NCBI RefSeq assembly: GCF_028368975.1
Contig: NZ_JAQNDM010000002.1
Coordinates: 1,612,001 to 1,676,000 of the forward strand
Length of the DNA stretch: 64,000 bases
From: Stigmatella ashevillena
GTDB lineage: Bacteria > Myxococcota > Myxococcia > Myxococcales > Myxococcaceae
Direction of reading: 5' to 3'
The position numbers and the translations under genes are program-made. The number at the start of each line of letters is the position of its first letter. The first letter of the stretch is position 1. Of this stretch, positions 7,003 through 17,039 are shown piece by piece. The notes under the pieces are model-generated. The model was not told the origin of the DNA, searched no databases, and saw only the letters and a program-made list of their open reading frames with translations.

Positions 7003-8325
7003 ATGAGCAGAAGCTGGTGGCGCAGGGGGATGGCGGGGGTATTCGCCATGGGACTGATGTATGGGAATGTTTGCTGGGCGAACTGGACGTTCTTCGATCC
7101 AGCCCAGGGAGCACCCCGGGACGCATGGGGAATCACGGAAGACGATGGCGGGAACCTCTGGATTGCCGGAGGAGAAGAAGGGCTCTTTCTCCTGCGGCCC
7201 GAAGCAACCCAGTTCGAGCGATTCACCCTGACCGATGGCCTGCGGCCCTACGGCTATCTCGAGGACGGCAGTGCGCCCGTAGGCCCGAAATACCTCAAGG
7301 TCATCTCGGTGGCGGGAGGGCCTCCCGGAACGGTGTTCGTGGGCTACGAAGGCCAGGGCGCTTGCGAGAGCAACTTCTACCGGCCCGGCCGCGAGCGGGA
7401 CCCGAACATCTACAAGAGCGGTGACGCGGACAAGGTCACCCTGACGGATACGGGCATCCAGGTCGCCCACTACGACATCTCCTCTGGAACGAGTTCGGAG
7501 AGCGGAGAGGCTGGAGACCGCGAGAAGGTCTGCTCCGTGCGGCGCATCGTGTGGGACCGGAAGTACGGCAACCTGTGGTTCGGTGCCAACCATGCCTTCG
7601 CCTGGGGAGATCCGAACCACCAGAGTGCCCCCACCTGCAATGGACAACACCACTGCTCGGGGGTGAGGGAACACACGCACCCGCACATCAATGCGAAGGA
7701 TGCATCAGGCCATGTCTTCCGGCTCACCGACGCATACCACGGGATCGCCGTGCTGCCCGATGGCGACGTGTGGTTCGGCGGCGCCAACCGCACCACCCGT
7801 TTTCGCTTCATGACCGTGAAGCCCCCCCGTGACTTCGAGAGCGCACGCAAGAAGTCCGAGAACGCGTCCGCCATCGCCAACCGCATCGATGTCTGGCCAG
7901 ACCTGGTGGACGAGATCGGCATCCCAGGCCCCTCCGACCGGGTTGACGACATTGTGTCCGGCATGGCGCTGATGCCGGATGGCTCGGTGTGGGTGAGTTC
8001 CTACGCGCGGGGCCTAGCGCTGCTGAGCCCCACGGGCAAGGTGAATCAGTATGCCCTCAATACCGGACCGGACCGGTTCATCACCTCGCTCGTGAGAGAC
8101 CCGTCCGACGACAGTCTCTGGATCGGGCTGCGCTGGGGCGGAGGACTCATCCGGATGAAGGACAACCAGGTGACCCGGTATGCCTCGGCGCTCGGCTCCC
8201 TGACCTCCCGTCCCATCTGGGACCTCCAGTCCACGGTCCGCGCAGGCCAGCGGCGGCTCCTCGTGGCCTTCGGGCGTGACGAGTACGGCCACGACGGCGG
8301 CATCGGCATCTATGTAGGCGACTAG
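7003..8325 (+). CDS. Secreted beta-propeller protein (two-component-regulator-propeller type)
   Basis: 440 residues from the ATG at 7003, with GGAGG 10-14 nt upstream. A signal peptide spans about residues 1-24 (RRGMAGVFAMGLMYGN, then VCWA). The mature part has repeated DxxGNLWIAGGEEGLF-like blades: ITEDDGGNLWIAG, DRKYGNLWFGA, LPDGDVWFGGA, MPDGSVWVSSYARGLAL and DDSLWIGLRWGGGL. These are typical of WD-like propellers seen in sensor proteins and in stand-alone secreted forms. No kinase domain follows. The 193 bp upstream (6810-7002) show no supported gene. Function is unknown; probably ligand or scaffold binding at the cell surface. Confidence 0.82.
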   Translation: MSRSWWRRGMAGVFAMGLMYGNVCWANWTFFDPAQGAPRDAWGITEDDGGNLWIAGGEEGLFLLRPEATQFERFTLTDGLRPYGYLEDGSAPVGPKYLKVISVAGGPPGTVFVGYEGQGACESNFYRPGRERDPNIYKSGDADKVTLTDTGIQVAHYDISSGTSSESGEAGDREKVCSVRRIVWDRKYGNLWFGANHAFAWGDPNHQSAPTCNGQHHCSGVREHTHPHINAKDASGHVFRLTDAYHGIAVLPDGDVWFGGANRTTRFRFMTVKPPRDFESARKKSENASAIANRIDVWPDLVDEIGIPGPSDRVDDIVSGMALMPDGSVWVSSYARGLALLSPTGKVNQYALNTGPDRFITSLVRDPSDDSLWIGLRWGGGLIRMKDNQVTRYASALGSLTSRPIWDLQSTVRAGQRRLLVAFGRDEYGHDGGIGIYVGD

Positions 8326-8360
8326 CAAACCGAAAGGCCCTTCCAACGCCCTCCCGCTGG

Positions 8361-8393
8361 CCCCGCTTGCCCTCCGTGGGGGTGCAAGCGGGG
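8361..8393 (+). terminator. Hairpin after the propeller gene
   Basis: Perfect 10-bp stem CCCCGCTTGC / GCAAGCGGGG with a 13-nt loop, 35 bp after the stop. No T-tract, so intrinsic termination is only likely. It separates the propeller gene from the deaminase fusion. Confidence 0.6.
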
Positions 8394-8445
8394 TCCACCG
8401 GCCGGGGTCGCTGGCCCGTCCGGATCGGCGCTACACTGCACGGGC

Positions 8446-10941
8446 ATGACGCTCCCCCCCGGCCTGGGTCTCGCGCCCGGCCACCGCGTGAAGTGGATCG
8501 ATGGCCGCATCGCCGTCGAATCCGACGATGATCGCAGCCGCCTCCGCGCCGCGCTGGAGCGCAACCTCGTGGCCGAAGACGAAGGCCGCACGCTCATTCT
8601 TGGTGGCCAGATCCGCGCCCACCTCAGTGCCCCCGCTTACGTTGAGCCGCTCACGGCCTTCGAGGCGCGTTTCCTCGCCGACAACGACGTGCCCCTGTCG
8701 CTCCCCACCGGCACGCCTGCGTTCTCACCGCGCACAGACCTCCATACTCACTTCGCTGGGGCCCTTCCCGGGAGGATCCTCGTCGAGCTGGCCGCTGCCA
8801 CGGAGGGGGTCACCGTGCCGCGAGGTGTGCTCGCAGAGGCAGGCATCGATGCTCGCCAGGATGTCCCCGCCGCCGCCCTCAGCACGCTGGCGCGAGAGCG
8901 GCTCTCGCGCAGCTTCGATGTTCCCCTCGACCGGCAGATCACGTTCCAGGACATGGAGCGCCTCTACGCACGGCGAAGTCCCCTCACCAAGCACCCCCGC
9001 CTCTTCGTTCCACAGCTCTGGGCCATTGCCCGGGAGTTCGCCACCCACGGCGTACGCTATGCCGAACTCTCGCTGTCCACGGCGGTAGAGCCCGAGGTCC
9101 TCGCCGCGCTTCATGCCTCGCTCGACAGCATCGAAGCAGACAGCGGTGTACGCCTCCGCTTCCTCGTGGCCTTGTCCCGCCACGACGACCTCGAGTGGGA
9201 TCTCGATGTCCTCGAGCGCCTCGAGCAGTGTCTTCCCAGCCGTGCCATCACGGGCGTGGACTTCATGGGTCATGAGACATGCTCCACGCGGGCCTTCGTA
9301 CCGGTCCTCGAGCGTGCCGGGGCTCTCGGAGAGGCGCGGCCTGGTTTCGTGGTCCGCGTGCACGCAGGGGAGAACCCTGCGTTCCCGGAGAACGTCCGCG
9401 AGGCTGTCCGCACGCTGCTGCCCTTCCCAGGAATCGAGATCCGCATCGGCCACGGGCTCTACGGCGTCGACGATGAGACCCTGGCCTCCATGGCCCGCAA
9501 CTCGGACCGGGTGGTGGTGGAGTTCAACCTCACCTCCAACCTCGCCCTCAACAACATCCAGACCACGCTGCAAGTGCCGCTGCGACGGTATGTGGATGCT
9601 GGCGTCTCGGCCGTGCTCGGGAGCGACGGCGCCGGCCTCTACGGCACCTCCGCCACCGATGAAGCACGCGCTGCCCTCGCCTGCGGCCTCGACGAGCAGC
9701 GGCTTGCCTGGCTCCGGCACACGGAAGACGCGCTGCTGAAGAAACGCCACGAGAACGAACGCACCCAACCTCTGCTCGGTGACTGGCTCCCCCCTCCGCC
9801 CGCCCCCCGGAGGCACTTCACCCCGGCCCGCGCCACCGAGCTCGCGGCGCTGCGCGGCTCGGTGCGGGCGGCCCAGGAGCAGAGGCTTCGCCAGATGGGG
9901 GCCACCGTCACCCAGGAGGTGCCCGCCCTGGCCGGACGCCCCCTCCTGTGGCTCGCGGGGGCGTGGCGTCACGCATTCGCGGCCTGGTCACCGGAAGAAA
10001 TCCGAAATGCTTCCGAGATCCTCACGGAGGTCCTGCGTGGCCTCGCCTCCCGCGGGGGCCTTCTCCTGACCGGCGGGACGTGCCACGGAATGGAAGGGTT
10101 GAGCCACGGCCTTGCCGCTCAGGTGGGCGTCGATGTCCTCGGCGCCATCGTGGAGGAAACGCTCGCGGAGGACCTCGACGCTCGCGTGCGGACCTTCTGG
10201 CGCTGTGCGCGCTCCTTGTACGAGAAGGCCGCGCCCGTGGTTCGCCTGGTGCGCGACGCACACGGGCTCGGGCTGTTCCTCGGCGGAGGCCTCATTGTCG
10301 CGGACGAGCAACAAGCGGCCCACAACGTCCGTGCCCGGCACGTGATGCTGTCCGGACTGAGGGGCGCCGCGGTGGACGCCGCGCGTGCCAGCCAGCACGT
10401 CCGCTTCGTTGACGACGCGGCAAGCATCCTGGCTGCACTCGATGACACACGTCCGTGGGGCCAGCTCCGCTACCCCGGCCCCAATGACGCCGCGGACATC
10501 GTCGTCATCCGGCGCGGCTCCCTCGGCGAGGACGAGCTGCTGCTGATCCGGCGCCACGACGACAGCGACGCCGCCGCAGGACGGATGTCCTTGCCCGGGG
10601 GCTTCGTTCACCCGGGCGAGGCGCCGCGCGACGCCGCCGTCCGCGAGCTTCTCGAAGAGACAGGGCTCCGGATTCCAGCAGCCGCGCTGAGCCCCGTTGC
10701 CATCGTGGCCGGAGGAGGACGCGACCCGCGCGACACGGACGAGCGGTGGGTGCGCAGCCACGTCTTCGCCGTCCGCATTGACGGCGAGGACGCCACCCCC
10801 CACGGCACCTCAAGCAATCTCGTCCTTGGAGGCTCGGACGCCGCGGCGGCGCTCTTCGTCTCCAGCACCCACCGGCCACGCCTGGCCTTTGATCATGACA
10901 GCCTGGTCACCCAGGCCCTGGCGGTGCTCTCCCAGGGCTGA
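8446..10941 (+). CDS. Three-domain fusion: adenosine deaminase - SLOG/LOG-like Rossmann domain - Nudix hydrolase
   Basis: 831 residues with three apparent enzymes. (1) Residues about 95-440: metal-dependent adenosine deaminase family, with H100-T-H102, HAGEN at 306-310, GHGL with H336, and GSDGAG with D394. These are the four metal ligands and the catalytic Glu/His set. (2) About 500-665: a Rossmann-like SLOG/LOG-type domain with LLLTGGTCHGMEGL (539-552) and LGLFLGGGLIVADE near 608-620. (3) About 690-830: Nudix hydrolase with a perfect Nudix box at 719-741 (GGFVHPGE then RELLEETGL). ADA deaminates adenosine-type purines, Nudix cleaves nucleoside diphosphate derivatives, and SLOG domains bind or process nucleotide ligands. 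One chain with all three suggests coupled purine-nucleotide turnover or a nucleotide-based conflict system. The N-terminal ~95 residues are unassigned. No obvious Shine-Dalgarno site. Confidence 0.85.
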   Translation: MTLPPGLGLAPGHRVKWIDGRIAVESDDDRSRLRAALERNLVAEDEGRTLILGGQIRAHLSAPAYVEPLTAFEARFLADNDVPLSLPTGTPAFSPRTDLHTHFAGALPGRILVELAAATEGVTVPRGVLAEAGIDARQDVPAAALSTLARERLSRSFDVPLDRQITFQDMERLYARRSPLTKHPRLFVPQLWAIAREFATHGVRYAELSLSTAVEPEVLAALHASLDSIEADSGVRLRFLVALSRHDDLEWDLDVLERLEQCLPSRAITGVDFMGHETCSTRAFVPVLERAGALGEARPGFVVRVHAGENPAFPENVREAVRTLLPFPGIEIRIGHGLYGVDDETLASMARNSDRVVVEFNLTSNLALNNIQTTLQVPLRRYVDAGVSAVLGSDGAGLYGTSATDEARAALACGLDEQRLAWLRHTEDALLKKRHENERTQPLLGDWLPPPPAPRRHFTPARATELAALRGSVRAAQEQRLRQMGATVTQEVPALAGRPLLWLAGAWRHAFAAWSPEEIRNASEILTEVLRGLASRGGLLLTGGTCHGMEGLSHGLAAQVGVDVLGAIVEETLAEDLDARVRTFWRCARSLYEKAAPVVRLVRDAHGLGLFLGGGLIVADEQQAAHNVRARHVMLSGLRGAAVDAARASQHVRFVDDAASILAALDDTRPWGQLRYPGPNDAADIVVIRRGSLGEDELLLIRRHDDSDAAAGRMSLPGGFVHPGEAPRDAAVRELLEETGLRIPAAALSPVAIVAGGGRDPRDTDERWVRSHVFAVRIDGEDATPHGTSSNLVLGGSDAAAALFVSSTHRPRLAFDHDSLVTQALAVLSQG

Positions 10942-10950
10942 CGCGGCCCC

Positions 10951-12192
10951 CTATCTCGGCCGCTGAAACACGAGCGACACGTTGGTGCCTCCAAAGCCGA
11001 ACGAGTTGCTCATGACCGCATCCACACGCTGCTCACGCGCGGCGTTGGGGATGCAGTCGAGCGTGATGCGAAGATCCTGCTTCTGGAGATTGATGGTGGG
11101 CGGGAGGATGCCGCGCTGGAGCGCCAGGATGCTGATGACGGCCTCCGCCGCGCCGGCAGCGCCGTTCATGTGCCCTGTCATGGACTTGGTGGACGAGATG
11201 GCCACCCCACGGGCCGCCGCGCCGAACACGCTGGCGATTCCTTCCATCTCCAGCATGTCGCCGAGATCCGTCGATGTGCCGTGCGCGTTGATGTAGCCGA
11301 TGTCCGAGGGCACGAGCTGCGCGTCCTTGAGCGCCAGCCGCATGCTTCGCTGGGCACCCTCATGTCCCGGAGCAGGCTGGGTCACGTGGTACGCATCCGA
11401 GCTGGCACCGTAACCGGTCAGCTCCGCATACACCTTCGCACCGCGGGCGCAGGCATGCTCCCATGTCTCCAGCACCAGCATCCCGGCCCCCTCTGCCACC
11501 ACGAAACCATCACGGTCCGCGTCAAAGGGACGGCTAGCCTGCTGCGGCGCTTCGTTGCGAGTGGAGAGCGCCTTCATCGCGGCGAACCCCCCCACGCCCA
11601 GCAAGGTCACGGGCGCCTCGGCCCCCCCGACGACGGCGGCATCGAAGTCGCCTCGCTGGATACCGCGAAAGGCTTCCCCCAGGGCGTGGGCACTGGTGGA
11701 ACAGGCGGAGTTGGAGGACCAGCTCGGGCCTTTGATGCCATGGCGGATGGAGATGTAGCCCGGGGCCATGTTGATGATCATCTGGAGAATGAAGAAGGGA
11801 CTGATGCGATCCGGTCCCTTCTCCAGGGCTCGCCGGTAGGTCTCCTCCAGGCTGCCCAGCCCTCCGATTCCCGAGCCGACGATGACGGCGACCCGCTCGG
11901 CGTTCTGGGACGTCACCTCCAGGCCTGAGTCCTTCAAGGCCATGTCCGCGGCGGCCACCGCGAACTGGCAGAACCGGTCCATCCGGCGCATCTCCCGCCG
12001 GTCGATGAAGTCCTCTGGGCGGAAGTCCTTCACCTCGCCCGCAATACGGCAGTCCAGGCCGCTGGCATCGAAGAGCGTGATGGGTCCCACTCCGCTCCGG
12101 CCTTGGATGAGAGCCTCCCAGCTCGACTCCACTCCCGTGCCACAGGGGCTGATGAGCCCAAGTCCCGTGACCACAACGCGCCGCTTCTCCAT
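10951..12192 (-). CDS. fabF: Beta-ketoacyl-ACP synthase II (FabF-like)
   Basis: 413 residues from the ATG at 12192 ([18 protein letters not shown]), with AGGGG 8 nt upstream. The thiolase-fold condensing enzyme has the complete Cys-His-His triad: [13 protein letters not shown] (Cys near residue 163), [13 protein letters not shown], and [14 protein letters not shown], followed by [14 protein letters not shown]. It elongates acyl-ACP with malonyl-ACP in fatty-acid synthesis, but in myxobacteria such stand-alone copies are often paralogues. No fab cluster or acyl carrier protein is adjacent, so it may be a specialised copy. It is convergent with the deaminase fusion and divergent from a TetR gene, which may regulate it. 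Family firm; fabF role less so. Confidence 0.88.
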   Translation of the reverse strand: MEKRRVVVTGLGLISPCGTGVESSWEALIQGRSGVGPITLFDASGLDCRIAGEVKDFRPEDFIDRREMRRMDRFCQFAVAAADMALKDSGLEVTSQNAERVAVIVGSGIGGLGSLEETYRRALEKGPDRISPFFILQMIINMAPGYISIRHGIKGPSWSSNSACSTSAHALGEAFRGIQRGDFDAAVVGGAEAPVTLLGVGGFAAMKALSTRNEAPQQASRPFDADRDGFVVAEGAGMLVLETWEHACARGAKVYAELTGYGASSDAYHVTQPAPGHEGAQRSMRLALKDAQLVPSDIGYINAHGTSTDLGDMLEMEGIASVFGAAARGVAISSTKSMTGHMNGAAGAAEAVISILALQRGILPPTINLQKQDLRITLDCIPNAAREQRVDAVMSNSFGFGGTNVSLVFQRPR

Positions 12193-12343
12193 GCTGGAGC
12201 CCCTGATGTTCACACCCCGAGGGATGCATTGACCCTCCATTTATAGTATGCCCATCATCTCATCACAACCGTTCGTGGATGGGGCCCAGTGGACTCACAG
12301 GATGATGTCCGTCATTCTACGAGGGGTTGGGAGGCCCTTACCC

Positions 12344-12949
12344 ATGCGATACGGACCCGAACACAAGCAGGCGACACACACGCGCATCCTCACCGCGGCC
12401 GAGTCGCTCTTCCGGCAGCACGGCTTCGAGGGCGCAAGCGTGGAGCGCGTCATGCGCGCCGCAGGCCTGACGGTAGGCGGCTTCTATGCCCACTTCTCCT
12501 CGAAGGAGGCGCTGCTCTCGGAAGCCCTGCGGGACTTCCTCCAGAAGCGCAGGGAGCGCTGGATGGCGGGTATCGAGGAGCTGCGTGGCAAGGAGTGGCT
12601 GAGTCACTTCACCCGTCGCTACCTCAACCGGCAGCTCCGCGATGACCCGGGGACGGGTTGCCTCATGCCGTCCCTGCTGTCGGACCTCACGCGGGCCTCA
12701 CCGGCGATCCAGGCCACGTTCGCCGAAGGTCTGGACGCATTGGCCCGCGAAGCCCAGACTCACTTGGACGATGAGAAGGGTGTCACGGCCCGGCAGAAGG
12801 CCCTCGCGTCCATTGCCCTGTGCTTCGGCACGATGACGTTGGCCAGGGCCACGGCCTCGCACCCCTTTTCGGATGAGCTGCTGGCAGCCGCCCGTGCCCT
12901 CCTTCTGACCGAAGAGGAAACACCGTCGTCCCCTCCCCGTCCCCGCTGA
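12344..12949 (+). CDS. TetR family transcriptional regulator
   Basis: 201 residues from the ATG at 12344 (MRYGPEHKQATHTRIL), with GGGAGG about 10 nt upstream; in-frame upstream ATGs at 12305 and 12248 lack a site. The HTH covers about residues 12-58: ILTAAESLFRQHGFEGASVE, RAAGLTVGGFYAHFSSKEAL. The C-terminal TetR_C part has GTGCLMPSLLSDLTRASP, similar to regulators of the YxaF/AcuR-like subgroup. It is transcribed divergently from the FabF-like gene with 151 bp between starts. An imperfect 8-2-8 palindrome (GGATGATG TC CGTCATTC, 12300-12317) is a weak operator candidate. It ends 14 bp before the convergent SNF2 gene. Confidence 0.88.
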   Translation: MRYGPEHKQATHTRILTAAESLFRQHGFEGASVERVMRAAGLTVGGFYAHFSSKEALLSEALRDFLQKRRERWMAGIEELRGKEWLSHFTRRYLNRQLRDDPGTGCLMPSLLSDLTRASPAIQATFAEGLDALAREAQTHLDDEKGVTARQKALASIALCFGTMTLARATASHPFSDELLAAARALLLTEEETPSSPPRPR

Positions 12950-12963
12950 CCTCACGCCACGGG

Positions 12964-15900
12964 TCAGTGGACCGTCCGGGTGCCCGGCTCCTCTTCATCA
13001 CCTTGCCGGTCGCGGAGAGGCTCTCCCCCCGCCAGCAGGGAGAGCAGGTCCTTCGTGGTGAGACGCGCCGCGACCTCCGTCCCTTCGAGCACGCCCGCCA
13101 CCAGGGCGCGCTTGTCCGAGTGGAGTGAGAGAATCTGCTCTTCGATCGTTCCGCGAGCGATGAGCCGGTACACGGTCACCGGCCGCGTTTGTCCGATGCG
13201 ATGGGCACGATCCGTCGCCTGGTCTTCGACCGCCGGGTTCCACCACGGATCCAAGTGGATGACATAGTCGGCGGCGGTGAGGTTGATGCCCGTGCCACCC
13301 GCCTTGAGCGAGATGAGAAATATCTCTCCTTCGCCCTCCTGAAACGCTTGGATCCTCTTGGCGCGCGCAACGGGGGGCGTCGAGCCATCCAGGTACTGGT
13401 ACGTGAAACCGACGCGCTCCACCTCTTCCCGGACAAGCGCGAGGTGCGAGGTGAACTGGCTGAACACCAGCACCCGGTGGCCCTCGCTTTTCAGTTCCTC
13501 CAGAAGCTCGAGGAGGCGTCTCATCTTCGAGGACGAGACGTCCGACTGGGCATCATAGAGGCGGGGATGCGAAGCAAGCAGTCGCAACCGGGTGAGCGCC
13601 GCCAGCACCTGGAAGCGCTGCTGCTCATCACGAAGGCCCTTGCCTTGAGTGCTGACCTCCGCGACCGCCGCGAGCCGCGCATCCTCATAGAGCGTCCACT
13701 CCTCTTCGGAGAGCGCCACCGGCACTTGGATCTCCGTCCGCGAGGGCAGCTCTCGCGCAACCTCCTGCTTCGTGCGCCGAAGCAAGAAAGGACGCAGCAC
13801 GCGCGACAGGGCTGCGCTCGCCTCAGGCTCTTTCCCCCGCTCAATGGGCGCGGCAAAGCGCTCCCGGAACTGCTCCCAACTGCCCAACAGTCCCGGAAAG
13901 ACGATCGCGAAGAGGCTCCACAGCTCGCCGAGATGATTCTCGAGCGGCGTTCCCGAGAGCGCGATGCGGAAACCCGCGTTCAATTGCCGTGCAGCCCGGG
14001 CACGCCGGGTACTGGGGTTCTTCAACGCCTGCGCCTCGTCGGCGACAAGGGTCGCGAACGAAATGGCCTCCAGCCGCGCCGCATCCCGCACCAGCAAGCC
14101 GTAGCTCACGATGAGCACGTCGTGCTTCTTGAGCTTCGCCAGGCATGCCAGCCGGTCTGCCTCCTCCGCGTAGAGAATCGGGCGAAGGCTCGGCGCGAAG
14201 CGTTGGATCTCCTGAACCCAGTTGAAGGCGACCGAGGTTGGCGCGAGGACCAGCGCGGGACCGAGCCGGGCACGATCGAGAAGCACCGCCAGCGCTTGCA
14301 CGGTCTTCCCAAGCCCCATGTCATCCGCGAGGCAAGCACCGGCACCCCAGGCCGCGACCCGGCTGAGCCACGCGTGGCCCTCCACCTGATAATCGCGCAG
14401 CGTGGTCCCCAGCGAGGCCGGAGGTTTCGGCTTGAGCGACAGCGACGAGGCAAGGCGCTCCGTCAGAAGCTGCCAGGAGGGAGCCGCTTGGACGTCCGCC
14501 CCCGCGTCGCGCAAGGCGCTGATGGCCGGAACCGCGCCCGGCGAAAGCTCTACCCGGTTCTTTCCCAGAAAGGCGTGGTCGGCGACCGCCAGCAAGCGCC
14601 TCCGCAAGGTCTCGCTGAGTTCGACCCACCGGTGCGCATCGACGCGCACGAAGCGCTTCTGCCGCCGGGCCGCATCCAGAAGGACCGCAAGCTCGAGCCT
14701 TCCCGCTTCGACTTTCAGCTCGCCCGAAACGCCGAACCAGTCTCGCTTTCGCTCGACCTGCACCCTCAATGCGTCGGGGCCACCGGAGGAGGTAATGACC
14801 GGCTTCTCGTCCACCCACTCGACTTCGAGGCCCGCTGGGGGCTTCTGCAAGGCGGCCACCAGCTCCAACGCGCCCTCCGTGTCACCGAGCCGGAAGCAGA
14901 AGGGAGGCCCCTCCTCAGCGGCCGAGAGGGGCAGCGATGCAATGTCCGCACGTGCGCGCTCCTCTTCCCGCAGCAACTGGCGGCGCACGTAGCCCCGCTC
15001 GCCACCGCGGGAGAGCAGGACATCACGAGGGCCTACACCCGGATGGAACAGCGGCGCGCCCGGTCCTGGCCGTACGAGCAGCTCGAGTTCGAGCGACACG
15101 TCAGGAAGCAGGCGCAGGCGGACGACGGTGGACAGCTCCGGCTGGAGCTCACGCCCTTTCAACGTCTGCGGAACCACCAGGGGAAGGCGCGTTTCGAGGC
15201 GGGCCAAACGCTCCAGCAACTGCTCGTGACTCTCGGGAGGAAACCGGTCGCCATGCTTCTCCAGCACGCTCCAGAGCTGCCGTGCCTCTTCATTCACGTC
15301 GATGAGCAGGCATCGGCCCCGTTGCTCTTCGACGGTGAACAGGGGCTCGCCAGGAGAGGCCGTGCGCAGCAGCGCACTCAGCAGCTTCGGGTTGAACCGC
15401 TCCCCTTCAATGGAAGGCTCCAGGCGGATGTGGTCCTCCGCGGCAAGTGCCGTGAAGCCCAGTTGCACGCGCCTCACCTCGAGGGGTGTTTCCGGGCTTA
15501 GTTCGAGCGCTACTCGGGGATGACCGGCCAGCGAGAGGAAGGCCCGGGAAGGAAACGTCCCTGCCGCGCGGGACGCAGGAGCCCAGGAGACGAGGTGTTC
15601 GGCGATGCGCAGGTCCTTCTCGGCGAGCCATTCGCGATGATCCTCGAGCAACCGCGCCGCCGTCATCCGCGCGCCGGAACTCAACGTGCCCCGGCGGGTC
15701 TGCTTCTTCACGAGGGGCGACACGGTCAACATGCCGAGTTCATGCTCGATGAGCCACCACACCTCGATCGTGGCGCGGGGCTTCGCCGCCTCTGCCTCGA
15801 ACAGCTCGAGTTCCTTCAGGGCACGCGCCCACGCTGGACGCAGAAGCTCCTCGGCGAGCCGTCTTGCCTCTTCGCTCCGGACGGTGTCCGCCAGCAGATC

Positions 15901-16815
15901 GAGGACCGTGTCGATGAGCGCGAGCGCGTGGACGCAGCCCTTTGGCCGAACCGAGCAACTGCACTCCACCCGGCCCGCTCCCCCACTGGGGAACGTCAAC
16001 CGGGCCGAGACCCCCACCGTTCCATAATCCGGTCCCCCTCGAACGACCCGTTCCCGTTCCTTCCACGTGAGCGCGCAGGCGGCCACATCGAAGCTCCAGG
16101 ACTCCAAGGAGCGCCGCTCACGGGACCGCGGTGACACATGGGGCCGAAGCGTGCGGCGAACCTCCAGCAGACGGCTCCACAGCGGCGCCAGCAACGCGTC
16201 CCCGTGCTGCTCCCGCCGCGCGGCCTCCTCGGTGAGCGCCCGCCGCACTGAGCCCTCCTCCTCCCGCAGGGAGGCCCACGCCGCCTCGGTGAGCGCCGTT
16301 TCCAGCCCCTTGCCCCGCGCGCCGACATGACGGAGCGCCCCCTCTCTCGAACCGACATCCCGGAGGGCAAGACCGCCCAGGACATGGCGAAGCCCGTTGC
16401 GCTGCGCCTCGTTGATGGCCAGGTCCTGGATGAGAACGACCGCGGAGACCGCGAGCATGTGCCGGACGTGGTGCTCCTCCGCCCATCGCTCCAGCGCGTC
16501 TCGCGTCGCGAACGGCCCTTCGGGCGACTCCGCCACGGCGGCACCTTGCTGTGCGAGAAAGGAAAGGCCGAGGGCGACGGCGTGCTTGCACACCACTTGC
16601 CTCACCGGGCACGTGCAGTTGGACACGAGCGTTCCGCTGAGGGCGCTCACCCGGACCCGGTACTCCGACGTTCCCACCACGAGACCCTCGAGCGCATCTT
16701 TCTCGAGGATGCAGGAGAGGACTCGCCCCTCCCGCCAGTACGCCTCACCGCGGGCAAAGGCGCCTCCCGCGGCCGTGCGAAGAGTCTCGGAGGTGAGCAG
16801 CGTGGGTAACGACAT
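12964..16815 (-). CDS. SWIM zinc-finger SNF2 family helicase (DEAD/DEAH-type ATPase)
   Basis: 1,283 residues. The N-terminal SWIM zinc finger is C67-x-C69...C76-x-H78 (CTCPVRQVVCKH), and a second CxC...CxH-like motif (CSCSVRPKGCVH) lies near residue 290. The C-terminal half is a complete SNF2 motor: DDMGLGKT (motif I, about 828-835), VADEAQALKN (motif II, near 923), SGTPLENHLGELWSLF, the DUF3670-adjacent region before the motor, and SLKAGGTGINLTAADYV plus TDRAHRIGQTRPV in the helicase C lobe. Such bacterial RapA-like/SWI2 proteins translocate on duplex DNA and remodel bound proteins. Common in myxobacteria, usually as single genes. It is flanked by a convergent TetR gene and an upstream lactate dehydrogenase gene 224 bp away; no supported gene lies in that gap. 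Confidence 0.93.
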   Translation of the reverse strand: MSLPTLLTSETLRTAAGGAFARGEAYWREGRVLSCILEKDALEGLVVGTSEYRVRVSALSGTLVSNCTCPVRQVVCKHAVALGLSFLAQQGAAVAESPEGPFATRDALERWAEEHHVRHMLAVSAVVLIQDLAINEAQRNGLRHVLGGLALRDVGSREGALRHVGARGKGLETALTEAAWASLREEEGSVRRALTEEAARREQHGDALLAPLWSRLLEVRRTLRPHVSPRSRERRSLESWSFDVAACALTWKERERVVRGGPDYGTVGVSARLTFPSGGAGRVECSCSVRPKGCVHALALIDTVLDLLADTVRSEEARRLAEELLRPAWARALKELELFEAEAAKPRATIEVWWLIEHELGMLTVSPLVKKQTRRGTLSSGARMTAARLLEDHREWLAEKDLRIAEHLVSWAPASRAAGTFPSRAFLSLAGHPRVALELSPETPLEVRRVQLGFTALAAEDHIRLEPSIEGERFNPKLLSALLRTASPGEPLFTVEEQRGRCLLIDVNEEARQLWSVLEKHGDRFPPESHEQLLERLARLETRLPLVVPQTLKGRELQPELSTVVRLRLLPDVSLELELLVRPGPGAPLFHPGVGPRDVLLSRGGERGYVRRQLLREEERARADIASLPLSAAEEGPPFCFRLGDTEGALELVAALQKPPAGLEVEWVDEKPVITSSGGPDALRVQVERKRDWFGVSGELKVEAGRLELAVLLDAARRQKRFVRVDAHRWVELSETLRRRLLAVADHAFLGKNRVELSPGAVPAISALRDAGADVQAAPSWQLLTERLASSLSLKPKPPASLGTTLRDYQVEGHAWLSRVAAWGAGACLADDMGLGKTVQALAVLLDRARLGPALVLAPTSVAFNWVQEIQRFAPSLRPILYAEEADRLACLAKLKKHDVLIVSYGLLVRDAARLEAISFATLVADEAQALKNPSTRRARAARQLNAGFRIALSGTPLENHLGELWSLFAIVFPGLLGSWEQFRERFAAPIERGKEPEASAALSRVLRPFLLRRTKQEVARELPSRTEIQVPVALSEEEWTLYEDARLAAVAEVSTQGKGLRDEQQRFQVLAALTRLRLLASHPRLYDAQSDVSSSKMRRLLELLEELKSEGHRVLVFSQFTSHLALVREEVERVGFTYQYLDGSTPPVARAKRIQAFQEGEGEIFLISLKAGGTGINLTAADYVIHLDPWWNPAVEDQATDRAHRIGQTRPVTVYRLIARGTIEEQILSLHSDKRALVAGVLEGTEVAARLTTKDLLSLLAGGEPLRDRQGDEEEPGTRTVH

Positions 16816-17039
16816 GGGCCGGTGACTCTAACCGCACCGCATGGCGCGGGAGGGCGTTCTGAGCACCGCGGACAGCGCCTGCCCGTCCGCAGGGGAGCCC
16901 TCCCCCCGTGCTGAAACTTCACACGCCGTCACACGACACGGTACAGGACGCGCCTTTGGGGGCGCACGCGCCACAGAGCGGGTTGCAAAAGAAGACCTCC
17001 CCACCTTCCCAGCAAATCCTGGAGAGACTGAACCTGCCG

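Noticed and set aside
12300-12317. Imperfect palindrome as a firm TetR operator
   Set aside because: Only 6 of 8 paired positions match and it lies close to the start; noted as weak under the TetR gene but not listed as a site.
13189-15501. 770-codon plus-strand frame opposite the SNF2 gene
   Set aside because: The minus strand carries clear helicase motifs in this region; the plus frame shows only mirror composition.
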